From Prevotellaceae bacterium (GTDB taxonomy: Bacteria > Bacteroidota > Bacteroidia > Bacteroidales > Paludibacteraceae), in the NCBI GenBank assembly GCA_031270425.1, contig JAISXQ010000277.1:1-5302 (forward strand): a stretch of 5,302 nucleotides of DNA, in the 5' to 3' direction. The position numbers were made by a program, and so were the translations under genes. Numbering within the stretch: position 1 is the first letter of the stretch; each line of letters opens with the position of its first letter. Below are positions 1 to 5,298 of the stretch, one piece after another. The notes under the pieces were generated by a model. It searched no databases. It saw nothing but the letters and a program-made list of their open reading frames with translations, and was not told the origin of the DNA.

Positions 1-7
1 TTTTTAA

Positions 8-946
8 TTATTCAAAATTCAAGTAGGGTTCTATTTTCGACAGTAGTTCGGGGGACAAATCTTTGAGTTTTTTCAGGTCGTCTATGCTGTTTAGCTTTCC
101 CTTTTTCCGCCGAAGGTCGTAAATGGCTTTCGACTGGTAGAAATTCAAGTAGGGATGCCGTTTCAAGTGATCGACAGTAGCGCTGTTGACGTTGATTTTC
201 CGTACAAAATCCCTGTTTACAATACAATAAGGACGAATCCGTTCGTAATTTTCGGGGCGCATACCGTAAACATCCTGCAACTGTTCGACCGAAACAAAAC
301 CGCCCGATTCATCGCGGAAACGGATAATATTCCGGGCATAACTGCGCCCAATGCCTTTTACCCGCATCAATTCTGCCGTATCAGCGGAATTTAACTCTAC
401 AAAAATGGTCTCCGCTCTTTTTTCGACTTCAACCTGTTGTCCGGCGGAATCCTGCGCAATGCTGATGTAGGCTTCCAACTCGGCAAACTTACCGGGCGTG
501 ATTCCGTATATTTTGGCAAAGTCGGATGCTTTGCGGAAAACGCCGCCTTTGTTCCTGTATTTTATAATGGAAGAAGCGACATTAGCCCTTAATCCCAGAT
601 TGACAAACGCGGCGGAATCAGCTTTGTTGGGGTCGAAAACGAATAAAGTATATTCCGTTTTTTGACGCGCCGGGTATTCTTTCTTCTGTTTGCTGTCGTA
701 TTCCTTTCTCTTTTTGTATCTTTCCTCGTATTGCCGCTGCCGTTCCGCTTCCATAATGCTGTCGCGCGACTGCAAATTTGCCCGAAATTCTTTGGCTTCG
801 TCTAAAAAAGCGGTATCCCGGTCGTTTTTCGCTTCAAAATATGCAGAGAGGAAAAAACTTAGCGTAAACACGCCTGCAATAAGTATTAGCAGAACAATAA
901 CGCCTGTACGCTGTCCGCGCGAGAAATGAAAAAAATCTTTCCACAT
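8..946 (-). CDS. Membrane-anchored triple helix-hairpin-helix (ComEA-like) protein
   Basis: The 312-residue product starts at ATG 946 and ends with TAA at 8-10. One hydrophobic segment (about residues 15-35) follows a short positively charged N-terminus, which suggests a single inner-membrane anchor. A highly charged, Lys/Glu/Arg/Tyr-rich linker (about 38-98) may be helical or coiled. Three repeats of about 60 residues follow (about 101-163, 182-243, 249-311). Each begins near an Asn-Ser/Lys-Ala element (DPNKADS, ELNSADT, NVNSATV), continues to a helix ending in Arg (KYR, RFR, DLR), and closes with a second hairpin. The middle repeat has the classic VKGIGRSYA hairpin. Such modules bind DNA without sequence preference in ComEA and related proteins; here DNA binding at the membrane is inferred. 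ComEA of Bacillus is shorter, and Bacteroidota commonly carry this longer form with no established function. The third repeat lacks the Gly-x-Gly hairpin (HPYLNFYQ), so it may be structural. I see no clear promoter in the repeat-rich DNA upstream. Confidence 0.85.
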   Translation of the reverse strand: MWKDFFHFSRGQRTGVIVLLILIAGVFTLSFFLSAYFEAKNDRDTAFLDEAKEFRANLQSRDSIMEAERQRQYEERYKKRKEYDSKQKKEYPARQKTEYTLFVFDPNKADSAAFVNLGLRANVASSIIKYRNKGGVFRKASDFAKIYGITPGKFAELEAYISIAQDSAGQQVEVEKRAETIFVELNSADTAELMRVKGIGRSYARNIIRFRDESGGFVSVEQLQDVYGMRPENYERIRPYCIVNRDFVRKINVNSATVDHLKRHPYLNFYQSKAIYDLRRKKGKLNSIDDLKKLKDLSPELLSKIEPYLNFE

Positions 947-971
947 AAGATGTTTTTAAGTTAATTAGCTG

Positions 972-1055
972 ATGTGATGATGTGTTGATGTGCTAATGTG
1001 ATGATGTGATGATGCGTTTGATGTGATGATGTGATGATGCGTTTGATGTGATGAT
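972..1055. repeat. 25-bp tandem repeat, about 3.4 copies
   Basis: Two identical 25-base units (996-1020 and 1021-1045) end in GATGATGCGTTTG. A ten-base partial copy follows (1046-1055) and a degenerate 24-base copy precedes (972-995). Inside each unit GATGTGAT and GATGAT recur, so the tract is a nested, low-complexity repeat. It lies in the non-coding gap upstream of the helix-hairpin-helix gene and downstream of the lipoprotein gene. No open frame with coding character crosses it. Confidence 0.9.
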
Positions 1056-1102
1056 ATAAACTAATTTCAAATTACGTAGTTACGGAAAATTAAAGTAAAA
1101 AA

Positions 1103-1137
1103 TTAGAAATTAGAAATCAGAAATTAGAAATTAGAAA
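1103..1137. repeat. 7-bp tandem repeat TTAGAAA, five copies
   Basis: Five consecutive 7-base units occur (1103-1109, 1110-1116, 1117-1123, 1124-1130, 1131-1137). Four are TTAGAAA and the third is TCAGAAA. The tract begins four bases past the stop codon of the lipoprotein gene on the minus strand, so it would be transcribed as its 3' untranslated region. It lies outside coding sequence, so copy-number change would not shift a reading frame. Confidence 0.9.
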
Positions 1138-1141
1138 CTTT

Positions 1142-2077
1142 TCAGTAATGCAGGTCTTTAACGCCCCGCAGTTCCGGTGAAATTTCGTTGAGCCATCCGG
1201 CTTGCTGCAAAACAGCGCTTTGAATTTTGATAAAACGTATGGACGTCAATCCGGCGGCTTTTCCCGCGCCGTCAACCGCATCCGAAATATCGAATTTGTT
1301 GCTGAACGCGCTTTTGTCGTAATCTGTTCCTTTCGGATTGTCGGCATAGCCCCATTGAAACATGCCCGCCTTCAATTGCCAGTACTGATTTCCGTCTAAT
1401 CCGATGTTTTCATAGGCTTCCGGCAGTTTTGTTCCGGTAAAAACGACGCTGTCCGCCGCAGTTTCACTCCACCACCACGATGAACTGTATTTTCCGTTGT
1501 ATCCAGAGATTAACTCGCCGGAGTTTCCCTGATTATCTGTCCAGGTGATGTTGGCGTTGTCCGAAACAGCTTTCCGGTAACAAATCCTGTAATTTCGGAC
1601 GGAATTGCCAGATTCGCTTCCCGTCAGTTCGTACCATGTTTCGTTCGGAATGCCGTCGCCGTTATCATCGTTCATAACAAAAACGACTCCGGGCTCTCCG
1701 TCCACTCCCAGAGCGTAAATTTCAAAATCGTAGCCTTCCCTGTTTTCCACGTTGTGGTCGAAACCGGCTGTAATGTAACCGCCAAATCCGCCCAGGTAAA
1801 CAACATTTTCGGGTTTACCGGTAAAATCTACCGCGGCTTCGTCCGATTTTGCCAGGGCTGCGTGCTGCCCCGGCGCATAGGCGTATTCAAAAACTTGGGA
1901 AATATAGGGGGAAGTTACGTTGTCCGGCGGAGCTTCGGGCAAAGTTACGTTGTCCGGCGGGGCTTCGGGCAAAGTGCAGGAAGCCGGAATCATAAAAAAA
2001 AGCAAGCCGGCTAACTTGAACTGTTTTTTGCCGCTTTCTTTAAGCGTTTTCAGGAAATAAAAAATAGAATAAGCCAT
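1142..2077 (-). CDS. Putative Bacteroidota surface lipoprotein (cell surface protein family)
   Basis: The 311-residue product starts at ATG 2077 and ends with TGA at 1142-1144. The N-terminus has Lys residues, a hydrophobic run (about 22-32) and a cysteine at residue 34 in PASC, which fits a lipoprotein signal peptide, although Pro at -3 is not ideal. Cys34 is followed by a duplicated decapeptide TLPEAPPDNV (35-44, 45-54), then a globular region. The motifs YAPGQHA, GGFGGYITAGFDHNVEN, NDDNGDGIPNETWYEL, WTDNQGNSG, FTGTKLPE and QQAGWLNEIS match my memory of an uncharacterised Bacteroides 'cell surface protein' family. That family often sits beside TonB-dependent receptors and beta-propeller surface proteins. 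The Asp/Asn-rich loop NDDNGDG resembles a calcium-binding loop. Neither a receptor nor a propeller is visible here, so the gene may be solitary. Surface location and ligand binding are inferred; the ligand is unknown. It could be part of a transport or adhesion system. Confidence 0.75.
   Translation of the reverse strand: MAYSIFYFLKTLKESGKKQFKLAGLLFFMIPASCTLPEAPPDNVTLPEAPPDNVTSPYISQVFEYAYAPGQHAALAKSDEAAVDFTGKPENVVYLGGFGGYITAGFDHNVENREGYDFEIYALGVDGEPGVVFVMNDDNGDGIPNETWYELTGSESGNSVRNYRICYRKAVSDNANITWTDNQGNSGELISGYNGKYSSSWWWSETAADSVVFTGTKLPEAYENIGLDGNQYWQLKAGMFQWGYADNPKGTDYDKSAFSNKFDISDAVDGAGKAAGLTSIRFIKIQSAVLQQAGWLNEISPELRGVKDLHY
1913..1972 (-). repeat. In-frame 30-bp tandem duplication in the lipoprotein linker
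   Basis: Two adjacent 30-base units (1913-1942 and 1943-1972) differ only at 1931 (A) versus 1961 (G). They encode the decapeptide TLPEAPPDNV twice, directly after the predicted lipidated Cys34. The length is a multiple of three, so the frame is preserved, and the one difference is silent (both GCT and GCC encode Ala). The repeat probably lengthens a flexible Pro-rich tether between the lipid anchor and the folded domain. Confidence 0.93.
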
Positions 2078-2108
2078 TTAGATAATAATGTATAGTTAAT
2101 TAAGCCCG

Positions 2109-2116
2109 CAAAGATA
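2109..2116 (-). promoter_or_regulatory. Candidate -7 promoter element for the lipoprotein gene
   Basis: On the minus strand this reads TATCTTTG, an exact match to the Bacteroidota -7 consensus TAnnTTTG. It lies 31 bases upstream of the ATG at 2077, which would give a short leader. I find no convincing TTG or TTTG -33 partner at the usual distance, so the call rests on one element. Confidence 0.4.
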
Positions 2117-2181
2117 GGATTATTATGCCGGATGCGTAAGAATTTGCCGGAAAAAGTTGTTTATAAAAGCGAAAAACCTCT

Positions 2182-3513
2182 TTACAAAGTTGGAATATTC
2201 ATACCTGTTATTTTCCGGTACAAATCGAGGGCGTACACGTCCGTCATTCCCGAAATATAATCCAGAACGGCTTGTATCCTGCCGTAAATCTCGGTACTGG
2301 CGGTTTCGTACTGTTCGGGAATACGCATCAAAAGTTGTTTCGAGTAAGCTTTTTCGGGATACAGCGCCGCCGAAACCAGATGTTCGAGCAGCGTGAGAAT
2401 GATTTTATAACCCGACAATTCCACGTCCAGCACTTCGGACGAGCGGTATATCTTCGCTACGGCTGTTTCTGAACACAGGTTGTATGCTTCCGAAACGTAT
2501 TGAGGCATGTTTTTCACAAGAGCCGAGTTGAAACTGCCGTCGAGAATGGCTTCTTCGTTAGCCACAAATACGGCGGCGCATTCTTCTATCAACTTTCCGA
2601 TAACAGCCGAACGAAGGTAGGCGATTTGCTCGTTTCCATCACTGACTATCGACCATGTTTCGTAAATCCGCTTTTTGCGTTCGTCGCCGAAAAACGCCAG
2701 GAACAACGATTTCGTTTCTTCCGTCGAAAGTATTTTCAGTTTATGCGCGTCCTCAATATCCATTATCTGATAGCAAATATCATCCGCCGCTTCTACCAGA
2801 AATACCAACGGATGGCGCAAGTAACGGTTCGGATGCTTCGGGTCGCGTGAAATGCCCAATTCCTGCGCAATTCTCTCAAAACTTTCTTTCTCCGAATCGA
2901 AAAAGCCGAATTTCTGTTTCTTTTCGTCCGAATAAACCGAGGCGTAAGGATATTTTACAATGGACGCGAGCGTACTGTACGTAAGCACAAAACCGCCGGC
3001 GCGACGACCTTTGAACTGATGCGTCAACAAACGGAAAGCGTTGGCGTTTCCTTCAAAACAAACGAAATCCTTCCATTTTTCATTCGGAATCTTATATTGT
3101 TCGCGTATGTTTTGTCCGTTTCCTTCGGAAAAATAAGCGGCGATAGCTTTCTCGCCCGAATGCCCGAAAGGCGGATTGCCCATATCGTGCGCCAGGCAAG
3201 CCGCCGAAACAATCGCCCCGATTTCATCCACGAAAGGAAGGTCATGTTTGTATTTTCTCTGCAATTGATGGGCTATGTTCACTCCCAGCGAACGTCCCAC
3301 GCAAGCTACTTCCAGACTGTGAGTGAGCCGGTTGTGTACAAAAACGCTCCCCGGTAGCGGGAAAACCTGCGTCTTGTTCTGCAAGCGGCGGAAAGGCGCC
3401 GAAAATATCAGCCGGTCGTAATCGCGCTGAAACTCGCTCCGGTCGTCGGGACGTTTCCCGTGGTATGCTTCCATACCAAAACGTTTGGTAGATAAAAGTT
3501 GCTTCCAATTCAT
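2182..3513 (-). CDS. dgt: dGTPase / dNTP triphosphohydrolase (HD domain)
   Basis: This cytoplasmic enzyme family hydrolyses dGTP (and in some members other dNTPs) to the deoxynucleoside and triphosphate, so it affects dNTP pools. From ATG 3513 the product is 443 residues, shorter than E. coli Dgt (about 505) but in keeping with the compact Bacteroidota type. The HD metal site is complete: His65 in RLTHSLEV, His109-Asp110 in CLAHDMGNPPFGHSGE, and Asp244-Asp245 in VEAADDICYQIMDIED. Other family landmarks are FSAPFRRLQNKTQVFPL near residues 37-53 and FEGNANAFRLL near 153-163. The frame is open to a TTG at 3528, but I prefer ATG 3513 because MNWKQLLSTKRFG begins where related proteins begin and the five extra residues add nothing recognisable. 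No ribosome binding site is seen, as is usual in this phylum. The 311-base gap upstream is filled by a palindrome array and shows no TAnnTTTG element, so its promoter is not located; it could be cotranscribed with the upstream gene. Confidence 0.93.
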   Translation of the reverse strand: MNWKQLLSTKRFGMEAYHGKRPDDRSEFQRDYDRLIFSAPFRRLQNKTQVFPLPGSVFVHNRLTHSLEVACVGRSLGVNIAHQLQRKYKHDLPFVDEIGAIVSAACLAHDMGNPPFGHSGEKAIAAYFSEGNGQNIREQYKIPNEKWKDFVCFEGNANAFRLLTHQFKGRRAGGFVLTYSTLASIVKYPYASVYSDEKKQKFGFFDSEKESFERIAQELGISRDPKHPNRYLRHPLVFLVEAADDICYQIMDIEDAHKLKILSTEETKSLFLAFFGDERKKRIYETWSIVSDGNEQIAYLRSAVIGKLIEECAAVFVANEEAILDGSFNSALVKNMPQYVSEAYNLCSETAVAKIYRSSEVLDVELSGYKIILTLLEHLVSAALYPEKAYSKQLLMRIPEQYETASTEIYGRIQAVLDYISGMTDVYALDLYRKITGMNIPTL

Positions 3514-3536
3514 ATTCAAATATTTCAAAATTTCAG

Positions 3537-3805
3537 GTTATTTGCCTTTGGCGTTAGTTGCGCTTCGCGCGTTATTTGCCTTTGGCGTTAGTTGGCTGCG
3601 CCGTTAGTTGCCTTTGGCGTTAGTTGCGCTTCGCGCGTTATTTGCCTTCGGCGTTATTTGTTTCACGCTATTTTTACGGCGCAGCCAAATAACTTTAATA
3701 ACGGCGCAGCCGAATAACGCCGAAGGCAAATAACTTTTAATAACGCGCGAAGCGCAAATAACATCAATAACGGCGCAGCCGAATAACGCGCGAAGCGCAA
3801 CTAAC
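3537..3805. repeat. Array of 13 short palindromes with a constant 7-base linker, orientation switching at the centre
   Basis: The left arm holds seven cores: GCCTTTGGC at 3544, 3578 and 3610; its variant GCCTTCGGC at 3644; GCGCTTCGCGC at 3560 and 3626; GGCTGCGCC at 3594. Each is preceded by GTTATTT or GTTAGTT. After a centre at about 3660-3677 the orientation flips. Six cores follow in reverse complement: GGCGCAGCC at 3678, 3703 and 3772; GCCGAAGGC at 3719; GCGCGAAGCGC at 3745 and 3788. These are linked by AAATAAC or GAATAAC, with short additions such as TTTAATAAC in four joints. Every core is an inverted repeat with a 3-base loop and a 3- or 4-bp stem. A 50-base higher-order unit (3537-3586) recurs at 3603-3652 with two differences. 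The array fills most of the gap between the YgjP-like gene and dgt. There is no T-run, so it is not a row of ordinary intrinsic terminators. Function unknown. Confidence 0.92.
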
Positions 3806-3824
3806 TTATAATAAAGGTCGGGAT

Positions 3825-4535
3825 TTAGGGGGCTGGCATACTATACTGTTTTAATTCATTGTTCAATTCTTGTGCCTTGTTTCCGGTTACTCTGTCCATC
3901 CATTCCCAGAATTTCGCGCTGTGGTTCATCTCTTTCGTATGGCAAAGTTCGTGCAAAATTACATAATCAATTAGATGTTGGGGCAATAACAACAAATAAA
4001 AGGATAAGTTAATTGTTTTTCGCGAAGAACAACTTCCCCAGCGGCTTTTGCTTGACTGTATTTTAACCGATGAAAACGAAAAATTATGTTTTCCGGCTAA
4101 AAATGCAACCTGCTGCGGAAGTATCTTTTTCGCCTCTTTACGCAGGAAATAACCAATCCCGTTCCAAAACGCCGCCTGCATACGGCTTTCCGAACAATCG
4201 GATTCAAGGGGGACTTCTATAATAAGAACACCGTCTTTTAACGTAAAAAATACATTCTCACGCTTCCTGCGCCTTATTTCTACACGAAAAGTAAGGGTTT
4301 CCAGCGGTTTTTCTTCGCTGATGATAACGCCGTTCCGTTCTTTTTTTCTACGTATCTCCGTTTGCCGGACGATAAGTTTCTGCCGGACGGAATTAATAAA
4401 AGCCATCGCTTCGGCTTCGTTCGACCTTACCGGAAGCGTAACGGACAGGGCTTCGGGCAGTATGCGAACCTTTATGCGCCTTGCCCGGGCATTTACAATA
4501 AAATCTATCTTTCCTAAATCGGCGTCCTGCAACAT
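3825..4535 (-). CDS. YgjP-like / M48-type zinc metallopeptidase domain protein
   Basis: The 236-residue product starts at ATG 4535 and ends with TAA at 3825-3827. The C-terminal half carries the YgjP (DUF45) signature: KSRWGSCSSRKTINLS (163-178), then the zinc motif HELCH (195-199), with Glu196 as the likely general base and a third ligand His205 in MNHSAKFW. The N-terminal half opens with the family's usual beta strands (ARARRIKVRILPEALSVTLP, about 16-35). This is a cytoplasmic protein without signal peptide or membrane segment. Members resemble the minigluzincin/SprT fold and are annotated as metallopeptidases. E. coli YgjP has been linked to nucleotide pyrophosphatase activity, so the true substrate is uncertain. 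Length matches the family (about 230-240). A good candidate promoter lies just upstream, giving a short leader. A lone gene is more likely than an operon with dgt, because a 311-base palindrome array separates them. Confidence 0.88.
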   Translation of the reverse strand: MLQDADLGKIDFIVNARARRIKVRILPEALSVTLPVRSNEAEAMAFINSVRQKLIVRQTEIRRKKERNGVIISEEKPLETLTFRVEIRRRKRENVFFTLKDGVLIIEVPLESDCSESRMQAAFWNGIGYFLRKEAKKILPQQVAFLAGKHNFSFSSVKIQSSKSRWGSCSSRKTINLSFYLLLLPQHLIDYVILHELCHTKEMNHSAKFWEWMDRVTGNKAQELNNELKQYSMPAP

Positions 4536-4558
4536 CTTTCTTTTTCAAAAAAACGTAA

Positions 4559-4592
4559 CAAAGTTACATTTTTTATTTTACTATATGACAAA
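4559..4592 (-). promoter_or_regulatory. Candidate Bacteroidota promoter for the YgjP-like gene
   Basis: On the minus strand a TTTG (4592-4589) stands 22 bases before TAACTTTG (4566-4559), which matches the -33 TTTG and -7 TAnnTTTG pattern of the Bacteroidota primary sigma factor. Transcription would begin near 4552, leaving a leader of about 15-20 bases before ATG 4535. Confidence 0.6.
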
Positions 4593-4642
4593 AAATATTT
4601 TTTTCAAATATAAACACATGGAAAACAATAGTTTTACTTTAA

Positions 4643-4747
4643 TTATATCACATTTTTTTGTTTAGAAAAGACCACATAGCCGTCTATGTTTTCAACATGA
4701 ACTTTTGGGTGTTTATGGCTCACAAGGGTAAAATTAGTTAAGCGTAG
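4643..4747 (-). pseudogene. Possible 3' remnant of a gene (open frame without start)
   Basis: The minus strand has an open frame of about 34 codons ending in TAA at 4643-4645. Its predicted text includes HPKVHVENIDGYVVF, which looks more protein-like than chance AT-rich DNA. There is no ATG, and a TAG stop lies directly upstream in frame. I do not recognise the family. The opposite strand also has a short open frame here, so coding origin is uncertain; a chance open frame is a real alternative. Confidence 0.2.
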
Positions 4748-4760
4748 CTAACTGTTTTAC
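4728..4760. repeat. 33-base inverted repeat (hairpin)
   Basis: GTAAAA (4728-4733) pairs with TTTTAC (4755-4760), AGTTA (4736-4740) with TAACT (4749-4753), and GC (4742-4743) with GC (4747-4748), around a GTA loop. A4741 is bulged and there is a small T/G internal mismatch. That makes 13 base pairs. No T-run follows on the plus strand. It may be an operator, a relic repeat end or an RNA hairpin; its position is about 200 bases upstream of the XRE promoter. Confidence 0.6.
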
Positions 4761-4818
4761 AGTAATTTAGCAACAAAGCAGGCACACGACACATACACGA
4801 AAAAGGACTATTGAAAAA

Positions 4819-4894
4819 CTCCTATTCCTCTGTCTTTCTCCTTTTGAGGAAAGTACCCGAAGAGCTTGTCCCGCCTCAGCGGGAGGGATAGGGG
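4819..4894. repeat. REP-like structured palindromic element, about 76 bp
   Basis: CTCCTATTCCTC (4819-4830) can pair over all 12 positions, two of them G-U, with GAGGGATAGGGG (4883-4894). Enclosed are an imperfect hairpin at 4834-4853 and a strong one, TCCCGC (4869-4874) with GCGGGA (4879-4884), around the loop CTCA. The strong hairpin shares two bases with the outer stem, so the two pairings compete slightly. The layout, with TACCCGAAG between the hairpins, resembles intergenic palindromic elements I recall from Bacteroidota genomes. Whether it is repeated elsewhere in this genome cannot be seen here. Confidence 0.55.
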
Positions 4895-4907
4895 CTTATC
4901 CTTTTTT
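4886..4907 (+). terminator. Terminator-like hairpin with T-run
   Basis: GGATA (4886-4890) pairs with TATCC (4897-4901) around a 6-base loop, followed by six T (4902-4907). This fits a weak intrinsic terminator on the plus strand. No rightward gene lies upstream of it within the window, so it may instead insulate the XRE promoter from incoming transcription or end a small transcript from the REP-like element. The stem overlaps the outer stem of that element, so the two folds are alternatives. Confidence 0.4.
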
Positions 4908-4936
4908 ATTGTTGATAATTTCTTGTTTGCTTTTGA

Positions 4937-4966
4937 TTGTTAATTTATAAAAAAGCAGTACATTTG
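4937..4966 (+). promoter_or_regulatory. Candidate Bacteroidota promoter for the XRE regulator
   Basis: TTG (4937-4939) lies 19 bases before TACATTTG (4959-4966), an exact match to TAnnTTTG. Transcription would start near 4973, leaving a leader of about 29 bases before ATG 5002. No clear inverted-repeat operator overlaps it, although self-regulation is common in this family. Confidence 0.65.
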
Positions 4967-5001
4967 CCGAAAACTTCAAGACATATAAAAATAGAACTGA
5001 A

Positions 5002-5298
5002 ATGAAATTTACAGAACGAATTAGACAGTTACGAGAAGAACGCCAAATGCCACAGCGGAAATTTGCTGCGGCTTTGGAAATTGACACCGATACCTATTGC
5101 AAAATCGAAAAAGGCGAGCGGCGAGCCAAAGCCGAACAGGTTGTAATTATTGCCGATTTATTAGAAACCGACAAAGATGAGCTACTTGCGCTTTGGCTTG
5201 CCGACCAAGTTTCGGCAGTGGTGGAAGATGAACATAAAGTTGCGGATAAGGCATTGAGTATTGCAAAACAGAATATAAAAAATCAGTATAATTTATAA
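5002..5298 (+). CDS. XRE-family helix-turn-helix regulator
   Basis: This is a 98-residue cytoplasmic DNA-binding protein. Residues about 3-61 form a Cro/C1-type domain: helix 1 (FTERIRQLREE), the helix-turn-helix pair (QRKFAAALE, then DTDTYCKIEKGERR), and the closing helices (AEQVVIIADLLETDKDELLALW). The IEKGERR segment is the family's typical turn after the recognition helix. The tail (about 66-95, LADQVSAVVEDEHKVADKALSIAKQNI) is helical and may support dimerisation. In my memory this subtype, with LWLADQV following the domain, often lies directly upstream of DNA methyltransferase or restriction genes in Bacteroidota. Its stop TAA (5296-5298) overlaps an ATG at 5298-5300, which predicts translational coupling to the next gene. 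Start chosen: the ATG at 5002 gives the complete domain and sits after a well-formed promoter. The assignment as an XRE regulator is firm; a role in controlling restriction-modification is inference. Confidence 0.85.
   Translation: MKFTERIRQLREERQMPQRKFAAALEIDTDTYCKIEKGERRAKAEQVVIIADLLETDKDELLALWLADQVSAVVEDEHKVADKALSIAKQNIKNQYNL

Larger units (their letters stand above)
4536..5001. other. 466-base divergent intergenic region
   Basis: This gap separates the leftward YgjP-like gene from the rightward XRE regulator. It holds a promoter for each gene at its two ends, a short protein-like open frame without a start codon (minus strand, 4643 to about 4747), a small inverted repeat (ACATAG 4674-4679 with CTATGT 4684-4689), a 33-base hairpin (4728-4760) and a structured REP-like element (4819-4894) with a terminator-like tail. 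The stretches at 4593-4642 and 4761-4818 show nothing I can assign. No tRNA or other known RNA fold was recognised. Confidence 0.7.

Noticed and set aside
2117..2181. Terminator after dgt
   Set aside because: Only a direct repeat of GCCGG is present; no stem followed by a T-run was found on the minus strand.
2500..3357. Plus-strand and minus-strand open frames of about 90-116 codons within dgt
   Set aside because: They lie on the opposite strand or in another frame of a clearly conserved gene with intact catalytic motifs, and show no recognisable domains.
3514..3528. TTG start for dgt at 3528
   Set aside because: It adds five residues with no family similarity; ATG 3513 begins at the conserved MNWKQL segment.
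3537..3805. CRISPR array
   Set aside because: The constant element is only 7 bases, the intervening sequences are three recurring palindromes rather than unique spacers, and no cas gene is present.
3537..3805. Integron attC sites, because of recurring GTTA...TAAC
   Set aside because: GTTAGTT and GTTATTT do not match the GTTRRRY core, cores are only 9-11 bases, and there are no cassettes or integrase.
3537..3805. Row of intrinsic terminators after the YgjP-like gene
   Set aside because: Hairpin stems are only 3-4 bp and no T-run follows any of them on either strand.
4697..4741. Small plus-strand peptide gene (14 codons from ATG 4697)
   Set aside because: It is very short, has no promoter or ribosome binding site, and overlaps the more protein-like minus-strand frame.
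4896..5087. Minus-strand 63-codon open frame
   Set aside because: It overlaps the start and promoter of the XRE regulator in antisense and has AT-rich low-complexity content with no domain.
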